DNA of 64,000 nt from the NCBI RefSeq assembly GCF_002563635.1, contig NZ_PDIZ01000001.1, forward strand, positions 2,418,001 through 2,482,000, given 5' to 3'. Origin of the DNA: Bacillus sp. es.036. Its GTDB lineage: Bacteria; Bacillota; Bacilli; Bacillales; Guptibacillaceae. Below are positions 34,666-42,418 of the stretch, piece after piece. The notes beneath the pieces are model-generated. The model saw only the letters and a list, made by a program, of their open reading frames with translations. It made no database searches and was not told where the DNA came from. A program made the translations under genes and the position numbers. Position 1 is the first letter of the stretch. Each line of letters opens with the position of its first letter.

Positions 34666-35046
34666 ATGGAATTCGCAAATACAATGCTAGAGGCACTCGG
34701 AATCAAAGCCATTACACTAACACCTGAAAAAGTCGTTCTTGAAATGCCAGTTGGACCGAGCACTCATCAGCCACTCGGATATCTTCACGGAGGTGCATCC
34801 GTTGCACTTGCAGAGTCAGCCGCAAGTATCGGTGGCACACTTAACCTTAACTCAGAAAACGAAGCCACATTCGGAATGGAAATCAACGCTAATCATCTAC
34901 GTAGCAAAAAAGACGGCGTTGTCCGAGCCATCGCTGAGCCGATCCACATTGGACGAAGAACAATGGTCTGGGAAATCAACATCGTCGACGAACAAGAAGA
35001 ACTAATCTGCATATCCCGCTGCACCCTAGCCGTTAAAAGGTATTAA
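34666..35046 (+). CDS. Hotdog thioesterase, probable DHNA-CoA hydrolase (MenI/YuxO-like)
   Basis: 126-residue PaaI-type acyl-CoA thioesterase. HQPLGYLHGGASVALAES contains the HGG loop and the catalytic Glu; FGMEINANHLRSKKDGVV and GRRTMVWEINIVDEQ follow the pattern of E. coli YdiI (MenI), which hydrolyses DHNA-CoA. All other early men genes lie alongside, and a DHNA-CoA hydrolase is otherwise missing, so this role is likely (inference). Start ATG 34666 has TTGGAGG six bases upstream; a TTG at 34636 would take residues from the degenerate repeat and is rejected. The stop codon touches the next repeat unit, so the gene is enclosed by repeats. Confidence 0.85.
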   Translation: MEFANTMLEALGIKAITLTPEKVVLEMPVGPSTHQPLGYLHGGASVALAESAASIGGTLNLNSENEATFGMEINANHLRSKKDGVVRAIAEPIHIGRRTMVWEINIVDEQEELICISRCTLAVKRY

Positions 35047-35411
35047 GAAAAGCGGAGCGGGCCAGCCTAAATCCGCAGGAAGTTGGAGCCCATGAGATTG
35101 AGACGCTTTTTGTCTCATTCGATTGGGCGAAACAGCCGGAGGATTTGGCCCGCGTAGCTGGACATGAAAAGCGGAGACGATCTCTTACAAACGGAGATAT
35201 TGGAACTCTTGAACTAGAACACGCTTTTTGTGTTCTGGTGAAAGAGTGAAATATCGTAGTTTCTGCAAGTAACAGCTAGACACGAAAAGCGGAAGCGCCC
35301 GTTTAGCCTCGACAAGCGCTGGAGCCCCATAAAAAGAACACGGTCTTTGTGTTCATTTTATGGGGTGAAGCGATCGAGAGGCTGGGCGCTGCAGCTGGAC
35401 ACGAAAAGCGG
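35046..35411. repeat. Second modular repeat array (units D', E', A')
   Basis: GAAAAGCGG boundaries occur at 35046, 35165, 35283 and 35402: spacings 119, 118 and 119, the same lengths as the corresponding units D, E and A of the array at 11452-12055. Unit A' (from 35283) differs from unit A by a single base in the conserved tail (CTGGACAC for CTAGACAC). D' differs from D in the outer stem by GCGGGCC for GTGGGCC opposite GGCCCGC, replacing a G-U with a G-C pair. The array starts at the thioesterase stop codon. Confidence 0.9.
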
Positions 35412-35473
35412 AAGCGTACGAGTGTCTGACCACTTGCAGTTCAACATCACTACACTCATTTAAACCATAGAAT

Positions 35474-35505
35474 CCAAAAAGAATCCCGTCACTATTGACG
35501 GGATT
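35474..35505 (-). terminator. Terminator of the zinc-ribbon small gene
   Basis: AATCCCGTCA / TGACGGGATT arms, 4-base loop, TTCTTTTTGG tail on the minus strand; overlaps the stop codon at 35492. Confidence 0.75.
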
Positions 35506-35650
35506 TCTGTTCTATTTTTCGTTCACCAATTTCTCGATAATCTTCATGATACGTGTCTGAAATCGCATAGTGACATTCATCGCACACCATCCTTCTTCTT
35601 TCCCACGGGAAGAGCAATTCTTTCTCACAGTAAATACATCCGTGATTCAA
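35492..35650 (-). CDS. Small zinc-ribbon-like protein (52 aa)
   Basis: Begins MNHGCIYCEKELLFPWERRR and continues MVCDECHYAI, giving two C-x2-C knuckles 14 residues apart, typical of a zinc ribbon; the rest is charged and helical (DTYHEDYREIGERKIEQ). The start is TTG with AAAGGGGGGTGATC upstream, a strong site. A terminator overlaps the stop codon. The protein may bind nucleic acid or a protein partner; nothing more can be said. It is divergent from the nuclease gene at 35725. Confidence 0.75.
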   Translation of the reverse strand: MNHGCIYCEKELLFPWERRRMVCDECHYAISDTYHEDYREIGERKIEQKSRQ

Positions 35651-35724
35651 TTGGATCACCCCCCTTTTAGATTATGACGAATCAGTATGTCTAAGACCTA
35701 AAAGCCAGGAAAGGAGAACTTAAC

Positions 35725-36441
35725 TTGACACATAAACTAGTGCCTTACCTTTTTATATTACTCTTTTTATCTGCCTGTTCTTTCATCACTTCCAATAACG
35801 AAATTCCTGAAAACACAATTCCAGCAACAGTAGATCGGGTCGTAGATGGTGACACTCTAAAAATAACACTTGAAGAGCGAGAAGAAACAATCAGACTTCT
35901 ACTTGTCGATACACCTGAAACGAAGCATCCTAGTAAACCTGTCCAACCATTTGGACCTGAAGCGTCAGATTTTGCGAAGGACCGGCTTGAAGGAGAGAAG
36001 GTTGGAATCGAGATCGATGTTTCAGAACGTGATAAGTACGGCAGACTTCTTGCATACGTCTGGATCGGTGATCAAATGTTCAACGAAATGCTTCTTGAAG
36101 AAGGGCTCGCGAGGGTCGCATACATTTATCAGCCTAACGTAAAATATGTTGATCAATTTCAAAAAATACAGCGACAAGCTCAAGAAGAAGGGAAAGGGAT
36201 TTGGAGCATAGAAGACTATGTTCAAGAAGAAGGGTTTGACGAAGAAGCAGAAACAAATGATTCTCCTACTGAAGAAAAACTCGCTTCTGAGGAGTGCCAA
36301 ATAAAAGGGAATATAAATTCAAAAGGCGAAAAAATCTATCATGTTCCTGAAGGATCCTACTACGAAATGACCAAAGCAGAAGAAATGTTTTGTACGAAAA
36401 ACGAAGCAGAGGAAGCTGGTTTCCGTCCATCTTCCAGGTAA
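35725..36441 (+). CDS. Secreted thermonuclease-like lipoprotein (SNase domain)
   Basis: 238 residues. A signal peptide with lipobox LSAC (Cys at about 18) places it outside the membrane. The staphylococcal-nuclease domain spans about 35-155, with VDRVVDGDTLKI, the catalytic Arg in IRLLLVDTPETKHP, Glu in FGPEASDFAKDRL and second Arg in SERDKYGRLLAYVWI. An acidic linker follows, then a C-terminal Cys-containing domain (about 190-235: CQIKGNINSKGEKIYHVPEG...FCTKNEAEEAGFRPS) found behind many Bacillus nucleases. TTG start with AAAGGAGAAC upstream. Calcium-dependent DNA/RNA degradation outside the cell is the likely role. Confidence 0.9.
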   Translation: MTHKLVPYLFILLFLSACSFITSNNEIPENTIPATVDRVVDGDTLKITLEEREETIRLLLVDTPETKHPSKPVQPFGPEASDFAKDRLEGEKVGIEIDVSERDKYGRLLAYVWIGDQMFNEMLLEEGLARVAYIYQPNVKYVDQFQKIQRQAQEEGKGIWSIEDYVQEEGFDEEAETNDSPTEEKLASEECQIKGNINSKGEKIYHVPEGSYYEMTKAEEMFCTKNEAEEAGFRPSSR

Positions 36442-36528
36442 TCGTCTTGCATTACTCTTTCTCTTTAGACAAACACACATAATTTGTTACCTTCTGTACC
36501 ATCATAGGCTAGAGGAGGTAGCGAAACG

Positions 36529-37083
36529 ATGAAAACAATTTTAAAATCAATGCTTGGCATTCTCCAATCTCACACTGATGGTGAGCCTAAATCCCCGTTA
36601 CATGTCGGTGAAGTGATGAACTGTTGGACAGCTTTTGCGATTTTTAAAGAAGCTCAAGTTTTTTATCGAATGGCATTAAATACAACCGATGATGAACAAC
36701 TCAAGAAAAAAACACAGGAGATTTTTGATGCATCTGTTAAAGACCAAAATAAATTAAAACAATTTTTAATAAAAGAAGGCGTTCCTCTCCCACCAACATC
36801 TCAAGCAAAGCCTGATTCATCCTCAGAAACGATCCCTATGGGGGTAAAGCTAACGGACGATGAAATTGCCAACGGGATTTCACTGAAGCTTGCCTCAGTG
36901 AATGTCCTCTGTGCAACGACCGTTTCTCAGTCGATTCGAACCGATGTTGGGTTAATGTTTCTTGAGTTTCAAACCCACATCCTACTATTTGCTGCGGATT
37001 TTAAAACGTTAATGGAAAAGAGAGGATGGCTGAAATCTCCACCACCTTATCTTCCACCTGGCGCTCCAACTCAAAAGCCGTAG
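36529..37083 (+). CDS. DUF3231-family protein (single domain)
   Basis: 184-residue helical protein of the DUF3231 type, which occurs as one or two copies in Bacillaceae and resembles ferritin-like four-helix bundles. Visible pattern: PLHVGEVMNCWTAFAIFKEAQVFYRMALNTT near residue 25, then LKQFLIKEGVPLPP, and the second half with LASVNVLCATTVSQSIRTDVGLMFLEFQ. No signal peptide. Start ATG with AGAGGAGGTAG upstream. Terminator downstream. Function unknown. Confidence 0.85.
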   Translation: MKTILKSMLGILQSHTDGEPKSPLHVGEVMNCWTAFAIFKEAQVFYRMALNTTDDEQLKKKTQEIFDASVKDQNKLKQFLIKEGVPLPPTSQAKPDSSSETIPMGVKLTDDEIANGISLKLASVNVLCATTVSQSIRTDVGLMFLEFQTHILLFAADFKTLMEKRGWLKSPPPYLPPGAPTQKP

Positions 37084-37105
37084 CTGAAGAAGCTACGGCT
37101 TTTAT
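37076..37105 (+). terminator. Terminator of the DUF3231 gene
   Basis: AGCCGTAGCT / AGCTACGGCT arms, 5-base loop, TTTTATCTT tail. Confidence 0.8.
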
Positions 37106-37112
37106 CTTATTT

Positions 37113-39137
37113 CTACACGGCTTGCTCAATCTTTTTCCCTTGTTGAAGCTGATACATTTGAAAGTACCTTCCTTTTTTCTGCATCAATTGATCATGATCG
37201 CCTCGCTCAACGATTTCTCCCTGATGAAGAACGAGAATTTGATCTGCCTCTCTTATCGTTGAAAGTCTGTGGGCAATGATAAATGTGGTACGCCCCTTTT
37301 TCAAAATATCGAGAGCGTCTTGAATAATCATTTCCGTCTCAGTATCAACAGTTGAAGTCGCTTCATCAAGTATAAGGACAGCAGGATCAAACGCTAACGC
37401 TCTTGCAAATGAGATAAGCTGTCTTTGCCCGGAAGAAAGCGTGCTTCCTTTTTCTATAACTGGCTCATCATAACCGTTTGGAAGCGAACGGAGCAGCTGA
37501 TCTGCTCCAACATCGTTTAAAGCTTTTTCTACTTTTTCTCTTGAAATAGAGGGGTCGTCAAGACTAACATTTGATGCAATCGTGCCTGTGAATAGAAATG
37601 GATCCTGAAGTACAATTGCCATATGCTGTCTCAGTTCTTGCTTTTTAATATCCTGAATGTTTTTCCCATCAATGGATATTGTTCCTTTTTGATTATCATA
37701 AAATCGAAATAATAAATTCATAATGGAGCTTTTTCCTGAGCCCGTGTGTCCAACGAGCGCAATAGTTTGACCTTTTTTTGCTTCAAAAGAAAGATTCTTT
37801 AACACATATTCATCTTCTTTATAAGCAAAGGAAACATGATCGAAAGAAACATTCCCTTCATACCGCGGGAAAATTCCATCCGCTACATCTTCTCCTTCTT
37901 CATCAAGAAGCTCAAAAACGCGGTCTGCAGCAACCAGTGCCTGCTCTAGATTGGCAAGTTGATTGACCATGTTTGTAACGGGTTGAAACAATCGATTTAA
38001 ATAGTCGACGAAAGCATAGAGAACGCCAAGACTTATCACGGCACTTGATGTAAGAGAAGCTCCTCCGAAATACCAAATCAATGCTACAAATGAGATATTC
38101 CTTAAAATGTTAACCAGGTTATGAGACATTAAAGAATTTAAATGTAAAAGCTTGTTCTGATACGTAAAGTGGCTATCATTTAATTCTTCAAATTCTCGTT
38201 CTGTCATTTGCTGGCGTTTAAAAGCTCTTATGATTGACATTCCTTGAATGGACTCGTTAATCATAGCATTAATGTCACTCACTCTTGTCCGGATCACTTT
38301 ATTAAATTTGGAAGCATATTTGCGATAAACAATGATCCAAACAAACAGCAGTGGAACAATGGTTAATGTAATAAACGCAAGCTTTACATCCAATAAGAAC
38401 AAGGCAACAAAGATGCCTGTCATATAAAAGATGCTAGTGAAAAAAGTTGCGAGTACGGTTACATAAAGCTCACGTATCGCCTCTGTATCATTCGTAATTC
38501 TTGCCACTACTTTTCCAGCTGGCAAATTATCGAAGTAGTTGATGTGCAAACGCTGAATTTGCGCATAGACATCTGTTCTCATCTTTTGAATGATTCGGTT
38601 AGCTGAAGTTTGCAAAAGAAGTCCTTGCCCATATTCAAAAAATGAAGCGAAGACGAGAAGTCCGAAGTATAATGCAATGAGCCAGATCATCGGTTCAATC
38701 TGAGGTTGATAAAAGGCGAGCAGCTCTTCGTTGCTTATTTCTGATGCTCCGTAGGACTGTCGTTGCCCATCCTTTTCGATAGTGAGCGTATTTTCGTTAA
38801 TTGATCTTTCACCGTCGAAAGCGATCGGTTCGTCAATGAAGTAATAATCACGCCCGATTTGAAGAATTCTTGCCTCTTCTCCTTTTGCTTCATTATTTTC
38901 AAAATGATCGCTTCGCTTATACCATCCACCATCATATTGAACAACGTCTTCCCCCTGATCTGATTCATACCATGGATACTCAATTCCAAGAATATGAACG
39001 TCGATCATCCGTTTAGCAATGAAAGGACCAGATAGTTCCGCTGTCACGGCAACTGTTAAAAGTAGAAGTGCAATTAAAATATTTTTCTTAAATCCAAGTG
39101 CATACTTTACTAAACGCTTTCCTACATGTCGGTTCAT
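37113..39137 (-). CDS. bmrD: Heterodimeric ABC multidrug exporter subunit (BmrD/YheH type)
   Basis: 674-residue fused membrane/ATPase half-transporter. After the first helix there is an extended extracytoplasmic insert of about 100 residues (YPWYESDQGEDVV...), typical of YheH. Nucleotide-binding domain: Walker A GHTGSGKSSIM, Q-loop VLQDPFLF, signature LSSGQRQLIS, Walker B VLILDEATSTVD with the catalytic Glu intact, His in IIAHRLSTI. It starts directly after its partner gene (no gap), so the two are co-translated. In B. subtilis the BmrC/BmrD pair exports drugs and is induced by ribosome-targeting antibiotics. Confidence 0.92.
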   Translation of the reverse strand: MNRHVGKRLVKYALGFKKNILIALLLLTVAVTAELSGPFIAKRMIDVHILGIEYPWYESDQGEDVVQYDGGWYKRSDHFENNEAKGEEARILQIGRDYYFIDEPIAFDGERSINENTLTIEKDGQRQSYGASEISNEELLAFYQPQIEPMIWLIALYFGLLVFASFFEYGQGLLLQTSANRIIQKMRTDVYAQIQRLHINYFDNLPAGKVVARITNDTEAIRELYVTVLATFFTSIFYMTGIFVALFLLDVKLAFITLTIVPLLFVWIIVYRKYASKFNKVIRTRVSDINAMINESIQGMSIIRAFKRQQMTEREFEELNDSHFTYQNKLLHLNSLMSHNLVNILRNISFVALIWYFGGASLTSSAVISLGVLYAFVDYLNRLFQPVTNMVNQLANLEQALVAADRVFELLDEEGEDVADGIFPRYEGNVSFDHVSFAYKEDEYVLKNLSFEAKKGQTIALVGHTGSGKSSIMNLLFRFYDNQKGTISIDGKNIQDIKKQELRQHMAIVLQDPFLFTGTIASNVSLDDPSISREKVEKALNDVGADQLLRSLPNGYDEPVIEKGSTLSSGQRQLISFARALAFDPAVLILDEATSTVDTETEMIIQDALDILKKGRTTFIIAHRLSTIREADQILVLHQGEIVERGDHDQLMQKKGRYFQMYQLQQGKKIEQAV

Positions 39138-40889
39138 TTACAGCACCTCCTTTAGTGAATCTTCAAGTTGCTGTCTGTCATATTGCTCTCTGTACCATCC
39201 TTGTTGAGTAAGAAGCTCCTCATGTGTACCTTCTTCAATCACTTTGCCATCTTCTAGAACAAGAATACGATCAGCATGCTTTACACCTGAAAGCCGATGT
39301 GTGGCAATAAGCGTCGTTTTACCAGCACGTTCACTTCTTATATTTGCAAGAATTTGTGCCTCTGTTTTCCCATCCACTGCTGACATCGCATCATCAAGAA
39401 TAAGAATTTCCGGATCAATCATGAGAGCTCTAGCAATCGAAACCCGCTGCTTTTGCCCACCAGATAGTGCTACCCCCTTTTCTCCTACAAGTGTTTCAAG
39501 CCCTTGAGGAAGAAGATTGACATCTTTCTTAAAATCAGATAAACGGAGGACTTGATCGACATCTTGGTCAGTTCCATCTTTCTTACCAAAAAGCAGGTTT
39601 TCTCGCACTGATCGAGAAAATAGCATTTGATCTTGCGGAACATACCCAATCCAGCTTTGAAGCGTTCCAAGCGAAAACTCTTCGATCGGTACATCAGAGA
39701 TTTTTATTTTCCCTTCGCCTACTGGGTATTCTCTCAACAATTGCTTTAGCAAAGTGGTTTTTCCGCTACCAGTTCGCCCAACGATACCGAGCGTTTGACC
39801 TTTTTCAAGCGTAAATGAAACATCATTTAAATTTGTAACTGAAGAGGTTGGATACGTAAACTGAACATGTTCAAAGCAAATCGTACCAGGAGACTCGTGA
39901 TGTTTCGGAGCATGATGTTCCTTCACATCTTCTTCGTGAGATAACGTATCCAATACCCGATTTAGTGAGGCACTTCCGCGCTGCATGACATTAATTAGCT
40001 CACCAACCGCAATCATCGGCCAAATCAGCATACCGAGATACACGTTAAATGACACGAGTTCGCCTAGTGTAAGTACATTGTGAAAAACAAGATAAGCCCC
40101 ATATCCTAAACCAATTAAATAACTCATCCCTACGAGTACTTTAATCGTTGGTTCAAAAAGGACATCTATCTTTGCTACATCAATGTTCTTTCTGTAAACA
40201 TCTTCTGTTAAGTTTTTGAATTTTTGCTGATCCGCTCTCTCTTGTACATAAGCACGCGTAACGCGAACACCTGCAATCGATTCAAGTACTTGATCATTCA
40301 TATGACCGAAAGAATCCTGCGCAGCGGTAAAGCGCTTATGAATAACCTTTCCATAACGGTTCATGGCAAGAGCCATTAATGGAAGAGGCAGAATAGCCGC
40401 AAGAGTTAGTTTCCAGCTAATCAAAACACCCATCGTAACCAATATAAGTAACATAAAGATCGTTGAATCAACCAAAGTTAAAATACCGAAACCCGCTGTA
40501 AGCGACACGGCTTTTAAGTCGTTTGTTGCTCTTGCCATCAAGTCCCCAGTCCGATTTTTCTCGTAAAAAGACGGCGTCATTTTCAGAAGATGTTTCATGA
40601 ATCTAGACCGAAGCATTCTCTCAACTAGAAATGCACCACCAAATAGTTGATACATCCATACATATGTGACGAGATAAACGACAATCAATAACGCACCATA
40701 AAAAAATAGATAATTCCGTAAGCTATCCCACGTTAAACTTCCTACATTGATCTCATCAATTGCCATCCCAATTAGCTTCGGCGGAATAACCTCAAGGATC
40801 CCACCTAAAATTAACAAACCGATGGCAATACTGTAGCGCTTCCAATGCTGCTTAAAAAACCAGCTTAACTTGTGTAAAATCGAGAACAT
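39138..40889 (-). CDS. bmrC: Heterodimeric ABC multidrug exporter subunit (BmrC/YheI type)
   Basis: 583-residue half-transporter with six membrane helices and an ATPase domain: Walker A GRTGSGKTTLL, Q-loop VPQDQMLF, signature LSGGQKQRVS, Walker B ILILDDAMSAVD, His in IATHRLSGV. The catalytic Glu after Walker B is Asp, so the site formed by this Walker B and the partner's LSSGQ signature is the degenerate site, as known for BmrCD-type heterodimers. First structural gene of the operon, behind a leader-peptide attenuator at 40996-41236. Confidence 0.93.
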   Translation of the reverse strand: MFSILHKLSWFFKQHWKRYSIAIGLLILGGILEVIPPKLIGMAIDEINVGSLTWDSLRNYLFFYGALLIVVYLVTYVWMYQLFGGAFLVERMLRSRFMKHLLKMTPSFYEKNRTGDLMARATNDLKAVSLTAGFGILTLVDSTIFMLLILVTMGVLISWKLTLAAILPLPLMALAMNRYGKVIHKRFTAAQDSFGHMNDQVLESIAGVRVTRAYVQERADQQKFKNLTEDVYRKNIDVAKIDVLFEPTIKVLVGMSYLIGLGYGAYLVFHNVLTLGELVSFNVYLGMLIWPMIAVGELINVMQRGSASLNRVLDTLSHEEDVKEHHAPKHHESPGTICFEHVQFTYPTSSVTNLNDVSFTLEKGQTLGIVGRTGSGKTTLLKQLLREYPVGEGKIKISDVPIEEFSLGTLQSWIGYVPQDQMLFSRSVRENLLFGKKDGTDQDVDQVLRLSDFKKDVNLLPQGLETLVGEKGVALSGGQKQRVSIARALMIDPEILILDDAMSAVDGKTEAQILANIRSERAGKTTLIATHRLSGVKHADRILVLEDGKVIEEGTHEELLTQQGWYREQYDRQQLEDSLKEVL

Positions 40890-40995
40890 TCTTTTCCCTC
40901 CAATCTTTTTCCGACCATTGTTTCATTAATTAAAAGCAACCATCACTTCCACCACCCTCAATAGGTTAACTCCTTTTTACCATATTTAGAAATCC

Positions 40996-41073
40996 AAAAA
41001 GACATAGCCGTATGCGGCTATGTCTCATCCAATCATTGGACATAAAAAAGGGCACACGTCTAAGACGCGTGCC
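40996..41073 (-). promoter_or_regulatory. Tandem terminator/attenuator hairpins upstream of bmrCD
   Basis: Minus strand: hairpin 1 (41051-41073, GGCACGCGTCT / AGACGTGTGCC) followed by six T residues, then hairpin 2 (41000-41025, AGACATAGCCG / CGGCTATGTCT, 11 perfect pairs) followed by five T residues. Between them, ATGTCCAATGATTGGATGAGACAT can pair ATGTC with GACAT, the 5' arm of hairpin 2, an alternative fold expected for an attenuator. A 23-codon leader gene lies just upstream. Confidence 0.75.
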
Positions 41074-41096
41074 GATTCCTTTTTGTGACAAAGGGG

Positions 41097-41168
41097 TTAC
41101 TTCCCAGGCAAAGTGCGTCTATGAGTACATGAAATTGGTTGGATTATACCTGTTAAAACATGTCTCAT
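41097..41168 (-). CDS. 23-residue leader peptide of the bmrCD operon
   Basis: Sequence MRHVLTGIIQPISCTHRRTL plus PGK and TAA. AAAGGAGAG lies eight bases before ATG, a strong site for so short a frame. A SigA promoter is 40-70 bases upstream and two terminator hairpins lie between it and bmrC. In B. subtilis the leader gene bmrB plays this part (ribosome stalling by antibiotics relieves termination); the sequence here is different and much shorter than BmrB, so equivalence is inferred from position only. Confidence 0.65.
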   Translation of the reverse strand: MRHVLTGIIQPISCTHRRTLPGK

Positions 41169-41206
41169 CACACACACTCTCCTTTACCGTTATTTTTCAC
41201 TTTGTC

Positions 41207-41236
41207 ATCGTAGCATAATTGTCACAATTTTGTCAA
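41207..41236 (-). promoter_or_regulatory. SigA-type promoter of the bmr leader transcript
   Basis: TTGACA (41231-41236), an 18-bp spacer and TACGAT (41207-41212) on the minus strand. The -35 box begins six bases after the stop codon of the upstream peptidase gene. Confidence 0.75.
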
Positions 41237-41241
41237 TATTA

Positions 41242-42288
41242 TTATTTACTTAATGGATTTACACTTTCTTCACCAGTTAATTCCGCAATCATTTCAACTA
41301 ACAAATCAATTTCTTCCTGCATGTCTTTTAGACTAACCGTTTCAACTGGCGCATGCATATAGCGAAGCGGCAAAGATACGAGCGAGATCGGCACGCCGTA
41401 TCCTGTTAAGCGGAGCTTATCAGCATCGGTTCCTGTCATTCTTGGTGTTAATTCATATTGAAGTTTTAGATCAAGCTTTTTTGCAGCCTTTTCGAGTAGT
41501 TGATTAATTTTAATATTAATTGGAGCACCTTTCGCAAGAACAGGTCCGTCCCCGAGATTAACCTCCGTGTGTTTTCTTGCATCAATGCCAGGATAATCAG
41601 AAGAAAATGTCACATCACAGGCAATGGCCATCGTTGGCTGAATTCCTGCACCAGCAAAGTATGCTCCACCCATATTTGTTTCTTCGTTCACTGTACTAAC
41701 CGCATATACACCTACTTTAGGATTTCGCTTAGCGAGCTTTCGTAGAACCTCTGCAACAATAAACGATCCCGTACGATTATCTAGGCCTCTGCCACTAATT
41801 CTGTCATTCAATAAGTGCTCAACTTCGCGTTTATAGACAGCTAGATCTCCGATTTGAACATACTTTTCAATCTCTTCTTTTGAAGTTGCACCACAGTCTA
41901 TGTAAAGATCTTCGAAATTGAATTCTTTTGCTCCACCATGATGTTCAGCATTCACGCCAAATACTCCAGTTAAATTTCCATGCGTGCCAAGAATCGTTAC
42001 TTTCATACCGATAGCAGGTTTATGACTAATACCGCCTAACTTTTCCACACGAATGAAGCCGTCTTGATCAATTTTCTTTACCATAAATCCAATTTCATCA
42101 CAGTGGCCAGCAAGAAGAACTTTAAATTCTGCATTGGGATTAAGAACGCCAATTGCGTTTCCTGCATTGTCTGTTTTCATTTCGTCAGCAAATTCCTTCA
42201 CATAGTCCATCCATTTATGCTGAATCTCCATTTCAGCTCCTGATGGTGAAGCAGTTGATAACAATTCAAGTAAAAATTCCTGATTCAT
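41242..42288 (-). CDS. M42-family metalloaminopeptidase (glutamyl aminopeptidase type)
   Basis: About 348 residues. Dizinc aminopeptidase of the M42 group (YsdC/PepA-Lactococcus/FrvX type). Metal ligands and catalytic residues are visible: LLAGHCDEIGFMV (His), GRGLDNRTGSFIV (bridging Asp), STVNEETNMGGAYFAGAG (catalytic Glu pair), AIACDVTFSSD (Asp), PLRYMHAPVE (His). Start ATG 42288 has GGAGGTG six to seven bases upstream; an upstream in-frame ATG at 42327 lacks a site. Cytoplasmic, likely forms large tetrahedral oligomers as in the family. Trims peptides from the N-terminus. Confidence 0.92.
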   Translation of the reverse strand: MNQEFLLELLSTASPSGAEMEIQHKWMDYVKEFADEMKTDNAGNAIGVLNPNAEFKVLLAGHCDEIGFMVKKIDQDGFIRVEKLGGISHKPAIGMKVTILGTHGNLTGVFGVNAEHHGGAKEFNFEDLYIDCGATSKEEIEKYVQIGDLAVYKREVEHLLNDRISGRGLDNRTGSFIVAEVLRKLAKRNPKVGVYAVSTVNEETNMGGAYFAGAGIQPTMAIACDVTFSSDYPGIDARKHTEVNLGDGPVLAKGAPINIKINQLLEKAAKKLDLKLQYELTPRMTGTDADKLRLTGYGVPISLVSLPLRYMHAPVETVSLKDMQEEIDLLVEMIAELTGEESVNPLSK

Positions 42289-42384
42289 ACGAAGCACCTC
42301 CGAATAGTTGATTAGTTCCTTTTTCATTGTATCTTACAGCTAGTCTTCATTCTAGTTTTGGATGCTATGGATTCAGTTCAACAC

Positions 42385-42414
42385 AAAAAAGCACCCCGCA
42401 TTTAGACGGGGCAC
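42385..42414 (-). terminator. Terminator of the sugar-kinase gene
   Basis: GTGCCCCG / CGGGGTGC arms, 8-base loop, six T residues on the minus strand. Confidence 0.85.
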
Positions 42415-42418
42415 CTCA

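Noticed and set aside
34544-35411. Integron-type attC sites
   Set aside because: The conserved ends do not contain consistent RYYYAAC/GTTRRRY cores and no tyrosine recombinase is in the window; only the cassette-like layout is kept as a question.
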